Origin: Pseudomonadota bacterium
Lineage (GTDB): Bacteria > Pseudomonadota > Gammaproteobacteria > Steroidobacterales > Steroidobacteraceae
Direction of reading: 5' to 3'
NCBI GenBank assembly: GCA_021838635.1
Contig: JAKCDC010000006.1
Location: forward strand, 1-64,000
DNA: 64,000 nt
Shown: positions 36,629 through 45,722 of the stretch, in pieces
Layout: every line of letters starts with the position of its first letter
Numbering within the stretch: the stretch's first letter is position 1
Program-made: the position numbers and the translations under genes
The notes under the pieces: generated by a model
What the model was told of the DNA's origin: nothing
Databases searched by the model: none
Seen by the model: only the letters and a program-made list of their open reading frames with translations

Positions 36629-37827
36629 TGGCCCCTCCAGATGCGGGCATACAGGGGATTGCGGCCGATCCAGTACACGAGCTCGGCCGCTCGGGTTGCG
36701 TTCCAGATGGCCAGATCAGCGGACTTGCCGGGTTCGAGCGTTCCGATGTCGTGCTGGCGCCCGAGGGCGTAGGCCGCCTCACGAGTCACGGCCGCCAGAG
36801 TCTCCTCGACGGTCAGCCCGAATTGAATCGCACCGAGGTTCATCGCCGTGAGCAGCGAGAGCAGCGGCGAGGTCCCGGGATTGCAGTCGGTGGCGAGCGC
36901 GATGCGCACGCCGTGGCGGCGCAGCGCCTGCAGGGGCGGACGTTGCCGCTCCCGCAGACAATGGAAGGCGCCCGGCAGCAGCACCGCGACAGTGCCGGCC
37001 TGCGCCATCGCCGCGACGCCCGCCTCGTTCGTCCACTCCAGGTGATCAGCCGAGACGGCGCGAAACTCCGCCGCGAGCGAAGCGCCGCCGCCGTCGGAGA
37101 GTTGGTCCGCGTGCAGCTTCACCGGCAAACCGTGATGGTGCGCGGTCGTGAAGACTTCGCGTAGCTCCGCTGCGCTGAAGGCGATGCCCTCGCAGAATCC
37201 GTCAACAGCGTCGGCCAAACCTTCGGCCGCCGCCCGTGGAATCATGTCCTCGCGGATGCTGCGCAGGTACGCCGCACGTTCCATCTCCGGCGGTACGGCG
37301 TGCGCGGCAAGCAGCGTCGTGACGACCCCGAGCGGCAAGTCGCGCCCGAGCGCCCGGGCCACACGCAGCATCCGCAATTCCTGCTGCGCCTCGAGGCCGT
37401 AGCCGGACTTGATCTCGACCGTCGTGACGCCCTCGCCCATCAGCACGCGCAACCGCTGCGCAGCGGTGGTGAATAACGTCTGCTCGGTGGCTGCGCGTGT
37501 GGCGCGTACGGTGGAGAGAATGCCGCCACCGGCACGGGCGATGCTCTGATAGTCGGCTCCCGCCAGGCGCATCTCGAATTCCGCGCTGCGCTCGCCGCCA
37601 AAGACGATATGGGTGTGGCAGTCGATCAAACCCGGAGTCACCAGGCGCCCGCCGAGATCGACTTCCTCACGCGCATGGGCGCCCGCGGGCAGCTCGTTGG
37701 CCGAGCCGGCGAATACGATCCGCCCATCCGTGACGCCGAGCGCGCCGCGCTCGATCAGGCCGACGCCGGGGAGCCGCGGCGAGAGTGTTGCCAGGGTCGC
37801 GCCGCGCCACAAACGATCGAATTGCAC
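36625..37827 (-). CDS. hutI: Imidazolonepropionase
   Basis: A 400-residue HutI of the amidohydrolase superfamily. It hydrolyses 4-imidazolone-5-propionate to N-formimino-L-glutamate. Metal ligands appear in [10 protein letters not shown]. Substrate loops are RMAG-like [47 protein letters not shown] and [10 protein letters not shown]. The start is GTG 37827, preceded by AGAAGG with eight bases spacing. It is the first gene of the leftward hut operon; the promoter and operators lie within the next 90 bases. Confidence 0.96.
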   Translation of the reverse strand: MQFDRLWRGATLATLSPRLPGVGLIERGALGVTDGRIVFAGSANELPAGAHAREEVDLGGRLVTPGLIDCHTHIVFGGERSAEFEMRLAGADYQSIARAGGGILSTVRATRAATEQTLFTTAAQRLRVLMGEGVTTVEIKSGYGLEAQQELRMLRVARALGRDLPLGVVTTLLAAHAVPPEMERAAYLRSIREDMIPRAAAEGLADAVDGFCEGIAFSAAELREVFTTAHHHGLPVKLHADQLSDGGGASLAAEFRAVSADHLEWTNEAGVAAMAQAGTVAVLLPGAFHCLRERQRPPLQALRRHGVRIALATDCNPGTSPLLSLLTAMNLGAIQFGLTVEETLAAVTREAAYALGRQHDIGTLEPGKSADLAIWNATRAAELVYWIGRNPLYARIWRGH

Positions 37828-37842
37828 TGCCGGGGCCTTCTC

Positions 37843-37878
37843 ATTTGCCTAGCCAAATTATAATATGCCTAGACATAT
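37843..37878. promoter_or_regulatory. Paired palindromic operators, probable HutC sites
   Basis: Two matching 16-base imperfect palindromes, ATTTGCCTAGCCAAAT (37843-37858) and ATATGCCTAGACATAT (37863-37878), give the consensus ATWTGCCTAGMCAWAT. Their centres are 20 bases apart, about two helical turns. They flank and overlap both divergent -10 boxes. A GntR/HutC-family repressor encoded 1.4 kb away is the natural ligand. Confidence 0.65.
37857..37864. promoter_or_regulatory. Overlapping divergent -10 boxes for hutI and hutF
   Basis: Reading rightward, 37859-37864 is TATAAT; reading leftward, 37857-37862 is also TATAAT. Both match the sigma-70 -10 consensus in all six bases. The -35 regions are poor. 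Predicted starts are near 37871 for hutF and 37850 for hutI. Confidence 0.6.
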
Positions 37879-37917
37879 TGCGGAACCCCCCGGGGACGCG
37901 GTCGGACCGAGCGCAGC

Positions 37918-39288
37918 ATGAACCGGACATTCTTCTTCGAGACCGCACGGCTGGCCGCTGGATGGCGGCGCAACGTGCGGGTGACGGTGCGCGCCGGGCT
38001 GATCTGCGAGGTGGCCTGCGGCGCCGCAGCCGCCCCTGAGGATGTGCGCCTGTCGCTCGCCCTGCCGGGCGTTCCGAACCTGCACAGTCACGCCTTCCAG
38101 CGCGCCATGGCAGGACTTGCGGAGCGGCGCGGACCGAGCGGCACGGATGATTTCTGGTCCTGGCGCGAGGTCATGTACCGATTTCTCGAGCACATCGACC
38201 CCGACGATCTTCAGGCCATCGCCACCTATACCTATGCCGATCTGCTCGAGGCCGGTTTCACCTCGGTCGGGGAATTCCACTACCTGCACCGCGATCCGCA
38301 TGGTGGTCTGTATCAAGACCCGGCAGAGCTCGGGCTGCGCCATGCGGCCGCCGCCGACGCCACCGGCATCGGACTGACGCTCCTACCCGTCTTCTATGAG
38401 TCGAGCCAGTTCGGCGGAGCCACGCCCACCGCCGGACAGCGGCGCTTCATGACCGACCTTGAGGAGTTTGGGCGCATTACCGAGCGGATACGCGCAGCGG
38501 TTCCGGCGAGCGGGGCGCGCAATGTCGGCATCGCGCCGCATTCGCTGCGAGCGGTAACTGGCCCGCACCTGGCTCGGCTACTGGAACATCACCCGCGGGG
38601 TCCGGTGCACATTCACGCGGCGGAGCAGACGAAGGAAGTCGAAGACTGCGTGGCGTTCACGGGCCTGCGCCCGGTGGAATGGCTGCTGCGGCATGCAAAC
38701 GTGGATGCGCGCTGGTGCCTCGTGCACGCCACCCACCTGACGGACGCGGAGACGACCGAACTGGCGCACAGCGGCGCGGTGGCCGGCCTGTGCCCGGTGA
38801 CCGAGGCCAATCTCGGCGATGGCATTTTCCCCTCGCTCGCCTATGCGCACGCGGCAGGCCGGTGGGGGATCGGCACCGACTCGCACATCCGGCTCGACGC
38901 CGCCGGCGAACTGCGTCAGCTCGAATACGCGCAGCGTCTGGCGCGCCGAGCGCGCAATGTACTGACACGCCCCGATCAGCCCTCGTGCGGCGCGAGCCTG
39001 CTCGAAGAGGCGTTGCGCGGAGGCGCCCAGGCGCTCGCACTGCCGGTGGGCACCATCGCCTCGGGTTATCGTGCGGACTTTATCGGACTGGATGCCGAGC
39101 ATGCCGATCTGACCGGACGTACCACGGATTCCGCGATCGATACGTGGGTGTTTGCCGCGGGCCGCTCGCTGATCAAGGACGTCATCGCCGGCGGCGAGCG
39201 GGTAGTGGAGAACGGCAGACACCGAGACCGGGACCGGATCAACGCCGCCTATCGCCGAACGTTGAACCGACTCCTGCAGACGGCATGA
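37918..39288 (+). CDS. hutF: Formimidoylglutamate deiminase
   Basis: A 456-residue HutF of the amidohydrolase superfamily. It hydrolyses N-formimino-L-glutamate to N-formyl-L-glutamate plus ammonia, feeding HutG. Motifs: PGVPNLHSHAFQRAMAGLAE (metal HxH), FTSVGEFHYLHRDPHGG, APHSLRAVTGPHL, VHIHAAEQTKEV, LVHATHL and GTDSHIRLDAAGELRQLEY. The protein is divergent from hutI across the shared operator region and its stop overlaps the hutC ATG, so enzyme and regulator are co-expressed. Confidence 0.95.
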   Translation: MNRTFFFETARLAAGWRRNVRVTVRAGLICEVACGAAAAPEDVRLSLALPGVPNLHSHAFQRAMAGLAERRGPSGTDDFWSWREVMYRFLEHIDPDDLQAIATYTYADLLEAGFTSVGEFHYLHRDPHGGLYQDPAELGLRHAAAADATGIGLTLLPVFYESSQFGGATPTAGQRRFMTDLEEFGRITERIRAAVPASGARNVGIAPHSLRAVTGPHLARLLEHHPRGPVHIHAAEQTKEVEDCVAFTGLRPVEWLLRHANVDARWCLVHATHLTDAETTELAHSGAVAGLCPVTEANLGDGIFPSLAYAHAAGRWGIGTDSHIRLDAAGELRQLEYAQRLARRARNVLTRPDQPSCGASLLEEALRGGAQALALPVGTIASGYRADFIGLDAEHADLTGRTTDSAIDTWVFAAGRSLIKDVIAGGERVVENGRHRDRDRINAAYRRTLNRLLQTA

Positions 39289-40037
39289 TCATGGAAGGCG
39301 GCGCTGCTTCCTCCCTGGCACGCACCGGTACCGTGCCCCGTTCCCGTGAAATCTATGATGCGCTGCGGCAGAAGATCGTATCGGGCGAATGGCCCGCAGG
39401 CCACCGACTGCCGTCCGAGCACGAGTTGGCGCGGCAATTTGGCTGCGCGCGCATGACCATCGGCAAAGCGCTCGGCGCGTTGGCCGAACAGCGGCTCGTC
39501 ACGCGGCGGCGGCGCGCCGGCACCACCGTGAACATGCCGCGCCCACAAGAATCGGTGCTCGAGATCCACGACATCGAGGCGGAGCTGCTCGCCGCGGGCA
39601 TTCCCTACGCATATGAGTCTCTGGCTCGGCATGTGCGCCGCGCCACCGCCCGGGATGCCGGAGCGCTAGGCGTGCCACCGGGCACACCGGTGTTGTCGCT
39701 GACCGGCCTGCATCGCGCCGCCGGTCGGGCGCATGCGCTGGAGGAGCGGCTCATCAACCTGCGCGCGGTGCCCGAGGCGCGGGCCGAACGATTCACCGCC
39801 ATCTCACCGGGCAGGTGGCTCCTGCAGCGCATTCCGTGGACGGAAGCGGAGCATCAGATCGGGGCACTGAATGCGGATGCCGACATCGCACGATGGCTGG
39901 CCATTCGTCGTAATTGCGCCTGCCTCGCGATCGAGCGCAATACCTGGCGTGACACGCAGCGCATCACCCATGTCCGGGTCATCTACCCCGGTGACCAGCA
40001 TCGACTCGTCGCGCGTTTCCGCTATCGACCCCTGTGA
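39285..40037 (+). CDS. hutC: GntR-family histidine utilisation repressor
   Basis: A 250-residue HutC-type regulator. An N-terminal GntR winged helix (residues about 18-85: PRSREIYDALRQKIVSGEW, GHRLPSEHELARQFGCARMTIGKAL, EQRLVTRRRRAGTTV) is followed by a UTRA effector domain (from about residue 100; VLSLTGLHRAAGRAHALEERLINL, HVRVIYPGDQHRLVARF). In other proteobacteria HutC is released from DNA by urocanate. ATG 39285 overlaps the hutF stop; ATG 39291 is an alternative. It probably autoregulates through the paired palindromes before hutF. Confidence 0.93.
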   Translation: MIMEGGAASSLARTGTVPRSREIYDALRQKIVSGEWPAGHRLPSEHELARQFGCARMTIGKALGALAEQRLVTRRRRAGTTVNMPRPQESVLEIHDIEAELLAAGIPYAYESLARHVRRATARDAGALGVPPGTPVLSLTGLHRAAGRAHALEERLINLRAVPEARAERFTAISPGRWLLQRIPWTEAEHQIGALNADADIARWLAIRRNCACLAIERNTWRDTQRITHVRVIYPGDQHRLVARFRYRPL

Positions 40038-40230
40038 GGGCGGCGACGGACGGATCCAGTTGACCCGGCCCGGACCGGTGAGACGAGCCACTGCACCGGA
40101 TCGTCTACGGCAAGAACCTGCACGACCCACTCACCGCCCCCTCGCGATCCAGTCTTTGCATGGGGACATCCGGCGCGCGCGGGCGAGGCCACGCACACCC
40201 TGCGGAACCGCTACTCTGGAGCGCTCGGTA

Positions 40231-41314
40231 CTAGAAATCCAGCGTCAGCTGCGCACCGGCGCCCGGGCGCCGGAAGCGACCGACGTCGAGCAATACACTC
40301 CGTGCGCAGCTCAAGCCCTTCCGGCGGCAGGCCGCCTGGAAGCGGACCCGCAGCACGTCGGCCAGCGGACCCTCGCCGCGCATGCGGCTGCCAAAGCGCG
40401 GATCATTCTCCCGCCCATGACGCATCTGGCGGATCAGGGATAACACATGCGCGGCTCGGTCCGGGTAGTGCACATGAAGCCACTCGCTGAATAGCGAGCG
40501 CAGTTCGTAAGGCAATCGCAGCAGCACGTATCCGGCCCACCGTGCTCGCGCTGCGGCCGCCGCCTCGAGAATACCTTCCATCTGATGCTCGGTGAGCGCC
40601 GGGATCACCGGCGCGACCAACACGCCGGCCGGAATGCCGGCCGCGGTGAGTTCGCTTACCGTGCGCAGCCTCGCCGCCGGTGATGCCGCCTGCGGCTCCA
40701 TGCGCCGCTTCAGCTCGGCGTCGAGCGTCGTGATGCTGATCCCGACCTGCACCAGGTTGTCCTGCGCCAGCGCGCCGAGCAGATCGAGCTCGCGCAACAC
40801 GAGCGCACTCTTGGTGATGATGGTGACCGGGTGGCGGTACGCGGCCAGCACCTCGAGGATCTGGCGGGTGACGCGCAGCTGACGCTCGATGGGCTGGTAC
40901 GGATCGGTGTTGGCGCCGAGCGTGATGGGCTTGCAGAGGTAACCCGGACGGTCCAGCTCGCGCCGCAACAGCGCCGCCGCATCCGCTTTGTAGGAAAGCC
41001 GGGTCTCGAAATCCAGGCCCGCCGACAGTCCCATGTAGGCATGGGTGGGTGCGGGCATAGCAGTACACGCAGGCATGAGTGCAGCCGCGGTACGGATTGA
41101 TCGACTGCTCGAATGGGATGTCGGGGGAGTCGTTGCTGCTGATCAGCCCGCGGGCATGCTCGGGGGTCACGGTGAGCGGCGGCCCTTCGGTCTCGGTTTC
41201 CTGGAACCAGCCGTCGTCCACCGCCTCGGTGCTGTGCCGTTCGAATCGGCCGGCGGGATTGGAGAGCGCACCCTGTCCACGCCTCACCGGGCCGCCGCGC
41301 AAAGGGGACGTCAT
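40231..41314 (-). pseudogene. PA0069-type radical SAM protein gene with a +1 frameshift
   Basis: The sequence encodes a complete PA0069-family radical SAM protein in two frames. From ATG 41314 the first frame gives [32 protein letters not shown] (the CxxxCxxC cluster motif). After one extra base the second frame continues [36 protein letters not shown] and [18 protein letters not shown], then normal sequence to the stop. Removing the base at 41050 restores [13 protein letters not shown] exactly. The total is 361 codons plus one base. No premature decay is seen elsewhere, so this may be a recent mutation or a sequencing error. The neighbouring hut and glnK genes are unrelated. Confidence 0.85.
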
Positions 41315-41556
41315 GCAGAATACTGCACAAATAAACAGCCACTCTGTAAAGAGGTCCGCGTGCAAGAGGATCGCCTTCACCGGTGGCGGCGCAAGTGCGG
41401 TCATGAACACTGCGCTCACCGTTCTTGCGCCAATCGCGGACCGCTGTTACGCCGAGACAGGGGGGCGCCCGCGAGGCCCCCATCGGTTCGGCGCCGGTCA
41501 GTCCGGGCATGCCCCGCCACTGCGGCGCGAGACGCCCGCCCCCACGGAGGCCGGAT

Positions 41557-41573
41557 CGCCCCATCGTGGTGCG
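41557..41573 (+). promoter_or_regulatory. NtrC-like enhancer site 1
   Basis: CGCCCCATCGTGGTGCG fits the NtrC pattern TGCACC-N5-GGTGCA, with a perfect right half core GGTGC and GC.CC on the left. It lies about 130 bases upstream of the predicted sigma-54 start. Confidence 0.55.
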
Positions 41574-41588
41574 CACTGCGGCGCCCAC

Positions 41589-41605
41589 CGCGCCATAATG
41601 GTGCG
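41589..41605 (+). promoter_or_regulatory. NtrC-like enhancer site 2
   Basis: CGCGCCATAATGGTGCG fits TGCACC-N5-GGTGCA with one core mismatch (GCGCC for GCACC). Its centre is 32 bases (three turns) from site 1, a typical tandem NtrC enhancer spacing. Confidence 0.6.
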
Positions 41606-41667
41606 CGCCCCTGGCCGCCTGGCGTATGCGTATTCACAGACTCAGGCAGTTACGGGCATTCCCCCCA

Positions 41668-41683
41668 TGGCACGAAAGCTGCA
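41668..41683 (+). promoter_or_regulatory. Sigma-54 (-24/-12) promoter of glnK
   Basis: TGGCAC-GAAAG-CTGCA matches TGGCAC-N5-TTGCA at all but one base. The invariant GG (41669-41670) and GC (41681-41682) are ten bases apart, as required. Transcription would start near 41694, about 80 bases before the P-II ATG. Confidence 0.75.
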
Positions 41684-41748
41684 AAATCCGCCGTGGCAAG
41701 ATTGACCGGCGCGCGGGAGATTCCCTGCGCGACCGCACGTTACGCTAG

Positions 41749-42114
<366 letters not shown>

Positions 42115-42120
42115 TGTGCT

Positions 42121-42150
42121 GCGGCGGGCCCGCACAGCCGGGCCCGCCGC
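42121..42150. terminator. Bidirectional hairpin between glnK and ilvH
   Basis: A perfect 12-bp stem (GCGGCGGGCCCG at 42121-42132, its complement at 42139-42150) with a six-base loop sits between two convergent stops. No long T-run is present on either side, but placement makes a terminator role likely. Confidence 0.65.
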
Positions 42151-42153
42151 GAT

Positions 42154-42657
42154 TTACGCGCGCACCATGCGCATGGGGCGCGCATTACGCTCGATACCGA
42201 GCGCGCCACTGCGGACCACCTCGAGCAGCTCGGCGCTGCGGGCGAGTTCGGCCTCGAATGCATTGACCTCCGCCTCGCTCGCCGTCAATTCCACGATGAA
42301 ACCATCCGGCGCCGGGTCGAGCACCCGCCCGCCGGTGCGCACGACGTAGCCGCGCACCGCGTCAACCTGGTCGGGCTGCACCTTGACTTTGACCAGAATG
42401 AGCTCGCGCTCGAGGTGCTCACCTCGAGTCATGTCCTCGATGCTCACGACGTCGATCAGCTTGTACAACTGATTGACGATCTGCTGAATGACCGCATCGG
42501 AACCTTGCGTCACCAGCGTCAGGCGCGAGACGGTCGGATCGTGCGTGGCGGCGACCGAGAGCGATTCGATGTTGTAGCCGCGAGTGGCGAACATGCCGGC
42601 GATACGGCTGAGTGCACCGGCTTCGTTCTGCAGCAGGATGGCGATGATGTGACGCAT
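42154..42657 (-). CDS. ilvH: Acetolactate synthase small (regulatory) subunit
   Basis: A 167-residue IlvH/IlvN. The N-terminal ACT domain is MRHIIAILLQNEAGALSRIAGMFATRGYNIESLSVAATHD, with the valine-binding NEAGALSR loop. The C-terminal ALS_ss_C domain begins near residue 85 (RELILVKVKV). It activates the catalytic subunit and confers feedback inhibition. Unusually it is divergent from ilvB rather than downstream of it; the ATGs are 170 bases apart. Confidence 0.95.
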   Translation of the reverse strand: MRHIIAILLQNEAGALSRIAGMFATRGYNIESLSVAATHDPTVSRLTLVTQGSDAVIQQIVNQLYKLIDVVSIEDMTRGEHLERELILVKVKVQPDQVDAVRGYVVRTGGRVLDPAPDGFIVELTASEAEVNAFEAELARSAELLEVVRSGALGIERNARPMRMVRA

Positions 42658-42827
42658 GGGCTTCCAGGGAAAATCGGGCGGGACGGTACCAGAATAAAGG
42701 ATCGCACCGGCAGCGGCCATGCGCCCGCCCCTGCGGGGCGCAACTTCCGGCCGGCGGACCGACCTGCTAGTCTCGCAGCATCTCCTTTTTTCCCGGAACC
42801 CAGCCGCCGCCACATGAGAGCGCCGCC

Positions 42828-44675
42828 ATGATCACGACCGTCCCCGAATCCAGCCACAGCGCCCACCCGCTCGCCGGGCAGAGAATGTCCGGCGCCCGGA
42901 TGATCATGCAGGTGCTGGCAGACGAGGGGGTAGAGACGATCTTCGGCTACAGCGGGGGGGCGATCCTGCCGACCTACGACGCGGTGTTCCTCTACAACGA
43001 GCAACAGCAGAGCACCGGCGGGCGACAGATTCCGCTGATCGTGCCGGCCAATGAGCAGGGCGCCGGCTTCATGGCCGCCGGCTTCGCACGCGCCACCGGC
43101 CGCGTCGGGGTGTGCCTGGTCACCTCCGGTCCGGGTGCGACGAACACGGTCACCCCGGTACGCGACTGCATGGCCGACTCGGTGCCCATCGTCGTGATCT
43201 GCGGACAGGTGTCGCGAGCGGCCATCGGAACCGATGCGTTCCAGGAGGCCCCAGTCACCGCCATCATGGGTTCGGTGGCCAAGCACGTTTTCCTGGTGAC
43301 CGAGCCGGAGCGGCTCGAGGCCACCATGCGCACCGCCTTCGAGCTGGCCCGCACCGGCCGGCCGGGGCCGGTCGTGGTGGATGTCCCGAAGGATGTGCAG
43401 AACTGGGAAGGCCTGTTCCAGGGGTCGGGCACGCTGTCCATTCCCGGATACCGCCGGCGCATGCAGGCGCTCACCGAGCGGCGCCTCGACTCGCGTGCCG
43501 CGGCGCGTTTCTTCGAGATTCTCGCCGAGTCGCGCCGCCCGTTGATCTATGCCGGCGGCGGCGTCATCCACGGCAATGCCGCGGACGCGCTGCTGCAGTT
43601 CGCGAGTGCCTTCGAACTGCCGGTGGTCACGACACTGATGGGTATCGGGGCTATCGACACGACGCACCGGCTCGCGATGCGCATGCTCGGCATGCACGGC
43701 GCGGCGTTCGCCAATTATGCCGTCGAAGACTGCGACTTCCTGATCACGGTCGGTGCGCGGTTCGACGACCGGGTGGCCGGCGTGCCGGCCAAGTTCGCCC
43801 CCAGCGCCCGGCGCATCGCGCACTTGGACATCGACAGCGCCGAGATCAACAAGGTCAAACGCGCGCACTGGAGTCACGTCGGAATGCTTCCCGAGGCGCT
43901 GCATGCGCTCACCGCGCACGGCCAGCAAAGCGGATTTCACGTCGATTTGACCGCGTGGCACGCGCACCTGGATGCACTCAAGCGCGATCACGCGATGAAC
44001 TACGACCACGACAGCGAACGCATCCAGCCGTACTACGTCATCGAGCAGATCAACCGGCACACCGACGGAGAAGCCATCATCACCACGGGCGTCGGCCAGC
44101 ACCAGATGTGGGCGGCGCAGTACAGTGACTTCCGCCGGCCACGCCTGTGGCTGACCTCCGGCAGCATGGGCACGATGGGCTTCGGCCTGCCGGCCGCGAT
44201 CGGCGCGCAGCTCGCCCATCCTGACAAGCTGGTGGTGGATATCGACGGCGACTCCAGCATCCGCATGAACATCGGGGAGCTGGAGACCGTCACCACCTAC
44301 GAGCTGCCCATCAAGATCGTAGTGCTCAACAACTGCGGTGACGGCATGGTCAAGCAGTGGCAGAAACTCTTCTTCAAGGGCCGACTCTCGGCGAGCGACC
44401 GCTCACTGCACAAGAAGGACTTCATCCGCGCCGCCGAGGCCGATGGTTTTCCCTACGCCGTGCGCCTCGAGCGCAAGGCCGACGTGCCGCGCGTGATCGA
44501 GGAGTTCCTGCGTTTTCCGGGCCCGGCGTTTCTCGAGGTCGTGATCGACCCCGACGCCGGCGTGTACCCGATGGTCGGCCCCGGACAAACCTACTCGGAG
44601 ATGATCACCGGTGAGTTCATTGCCTCACGGCACCCGGTGAACATCACTCCTCCGGGACCGTCGGAGATGTTCTAA
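42828..44675 (+). CDS. ilvB: Acetolactate synthase large (catalytic) subunit
   Basis: A 615-residue ThDP- and FAD-dependent acetohydroxyacid synthase, the first common enzyme of valine, leucine and isoleucine synthesis. The cofactor-activating glutamate is E76 in NEQGAGFMAAGFARATG. SGPGATNTVTP, IGTDAFQEAPVTAI, GRPGPVVVDVPKDVQNW, GVGQHQMWAAQY, GTMGFGLPAAIGAQ and the ThDP motif DIDGDSSIRMN...LNN are present. Details such as QGAG, AIGTDAFQEA and VGQHQMWAAQ resemble the eukaryotic and related bacterial type. A slightly longer N-terminus of about 20 residues precedes the first conserved helix. It is divergent from its small subunit gene. Confidence 0.94.
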   Translation: MITTVPESSHSAHPLAGQRMSGARMIMQVLADEGVETIFGYSGGAILPTYDAVFLYNEQQQSTGGRQIPLIVPANEQGAGFMAAGFARATGRVGVCLVTSGPGATNTVTPVRDCMADSVPIVVICGQVSRAAIGTDAFQEAPVTAIMGSVAKHVFLVTEPERLEATMRTAFELARTGRPGPVVVDVPKDVQNWEGLFQGSGTLSIPGYRRRMQALTERRLDSRAAARFFEILAESRRPLIYAGGGVIHGNAADALLQFASAFELPVVTTLMGIGAIDTTHRLAMRMLGMHGAAFANYAVEDCDFLITVGARFDDRVAGVPAKFAPSARRIAHLDIDSAEINKVKRAHWSHVGMLPEALHALTAHGQQSGFHVDLTAWHAHLDALKRDHAMNYDHDSERIQPYYVIEQINRHTDGEAIITTGVGQHQMWAAQYSDFRRPRLWLTSGSMGTMGFGLPAAIGAQLAHPDKLVVDIDGDSSIRMNIGELETVTTYELPIKIVVLNNCGDGMVKQWQKLFFKGRLSASDRSLHKKDFIRAAEADGFPYAVRLERKADVPRVIEEFLRFPGPAFLEVVIDPDAGVYPMVGPGQTYSEMITGEFIASRHPVNITPPGPSEMF

Positions 44676-44684
44676 GGAGAGCGC

Positions 44685-45104
44685 ATGAAGTACCTGCACA
44701 CCATGGTCCGGGTTGCGGATCTGGACGCCTCGCTGCGTTTTTACTGTGATGCACTCGGCCTGAAGGAGCTCTCACGCAAGGACTATCCGCAGGGACGCTA
44801 CACGCTGGTGTTCCTCGCCGCGCCAGGCGATGAGAGCGCGCAGGTAGAACTGACCCACAATTGGGACCCCGAGACCTATACGGGCGGCCGGAACTTCGGT
44901 CACCTCGCCTACGCCGTCGATGACATCTACGCCGCCTGCGAGCGGCTGCAACGGCACGGGGTGACGATCAACCGGCCGCCGCGCGACGGACACATGGCGT
45001 TCGTGCGCTCACCGGATCAGATCTCCATCGAGCTGCTGCAGCGCGGTGGGCCGCTGCCGCCGGCCGAGCCCTGGCAATCGATGCCCAACACCGGCAACTG
45101 GTAA
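44685..45104 (+). CDS. gloA: Lactoylglutathione lyase (glyoxalase I)
   Basis: A 139-residue GloA that isomerises the methylglyoxal-glutathione hemithioacetal. The four metal ligands are visible: H5, E55 (VELTHNWD), H73 (NFGHLAYAVDD) and E116 (SIELLQR). LTHNWDPETYTGGRNFGHLA is the family hallmark, and the length matches the nickel-type bacterial enzyme. AAGGAG lies just upstream, right after the ilvB stop, so it is probably in one transcript with ilvB. Confidence 0.94.
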   Translation: MKYLHTMVRVADLDASLRFYCDALGLKELSRKDYPQGRYTLVFLAAPGDESAQVELTHNWDPETYTGGRNFGHLAYAVDDIYAACERLQRHGVTINRPPRDGHMAFVRSPDQISIELLQRGGPLPPAEPWQSMPNTGNW

Positions 45105-45121
45105 CGGTACGCACCCCGGCG

Positions 45122-45601
45122 ATGGAAGAGTCGGCTGGCGCCCTGGAACATTATCTGCGTGCGCGGATTCCGCTGACGGCGTCGCTCGGCGTGCGTGTCG
45201 CGGAGGCCAATCTCGACTGCGTGCAGCTCAGCGCGCCTCTTGCGGCCAACATCAATCATAGTGGCACGGTGTTCGGCGGCAGCGCCGCTGCGGTCGCGAC
45301 CCTCGCGGCGTGGAGCCTGCTGCATCTGCGCCTTGCCGCTGCGGGCATCAGCGCCCGCACGATGATCCAGCGCAGCCGCATGGAATATGACCGTCCGATG
45401 ACGGGGGACATTGAGGCGCACTGTCGCCTCGACGATCCGCGGGCCTGGGACCGGTTCACCGGTGTCCTGGCGCGGCGTGGACGAGCGCGCCTTGCTCTGC
45501 AGGCGACGCTCTACTGCGCCGGGCAGTCCGTCGGCCGCTTCGAAGGTGAGTTCGTTGCACTGGGTGCGGCGCAAGCGGTACCCGACCCGGCTGAGCCGTG
45601 A
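45122..45601 (+). CDS. YiiD-C-type hotdog thioesterase
   Basis: A 159-residue protein of the thioesterase domain found at the C-terminus of E. coli YiiD. The hotdog pattern is seen: LEHYLRARIPLTASLGVRVAE, SAPLAANINHSGTVFGGSAAAVATLAAW (hotdog helix), then MIQRSRMEYDRPMTGDIEAHC. Substrate is unknown; the activity is inferred from the family. It lies 17 bases after gloA on the same strand. Confidence 0.8.
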   Translation: MEESAGALEHYLRARIPLTASLGVRVAEANLDCVQLSAPLAANINHSGTVFGGSAAAVATLAAWSLLHLRLAAAGISARTMIQRSRMEYDRPMTGDIEAHCRLDDPRAWDRFTGVLARRGRARLALQATLYCAGQSVGRFEGEFVALGAAQAVPDPAEP

Positions 45602-45722
45602 AGTGCCAAACACGGCATGGAACTACGGCACGCCGCGGTGCACAATGAGGCTCTCATCGACGTGCGACCACACGCCGGTGAGGCAATCGGGGTAGACCGT
45701 CAGACCGTGGGGGACCGTGGCC

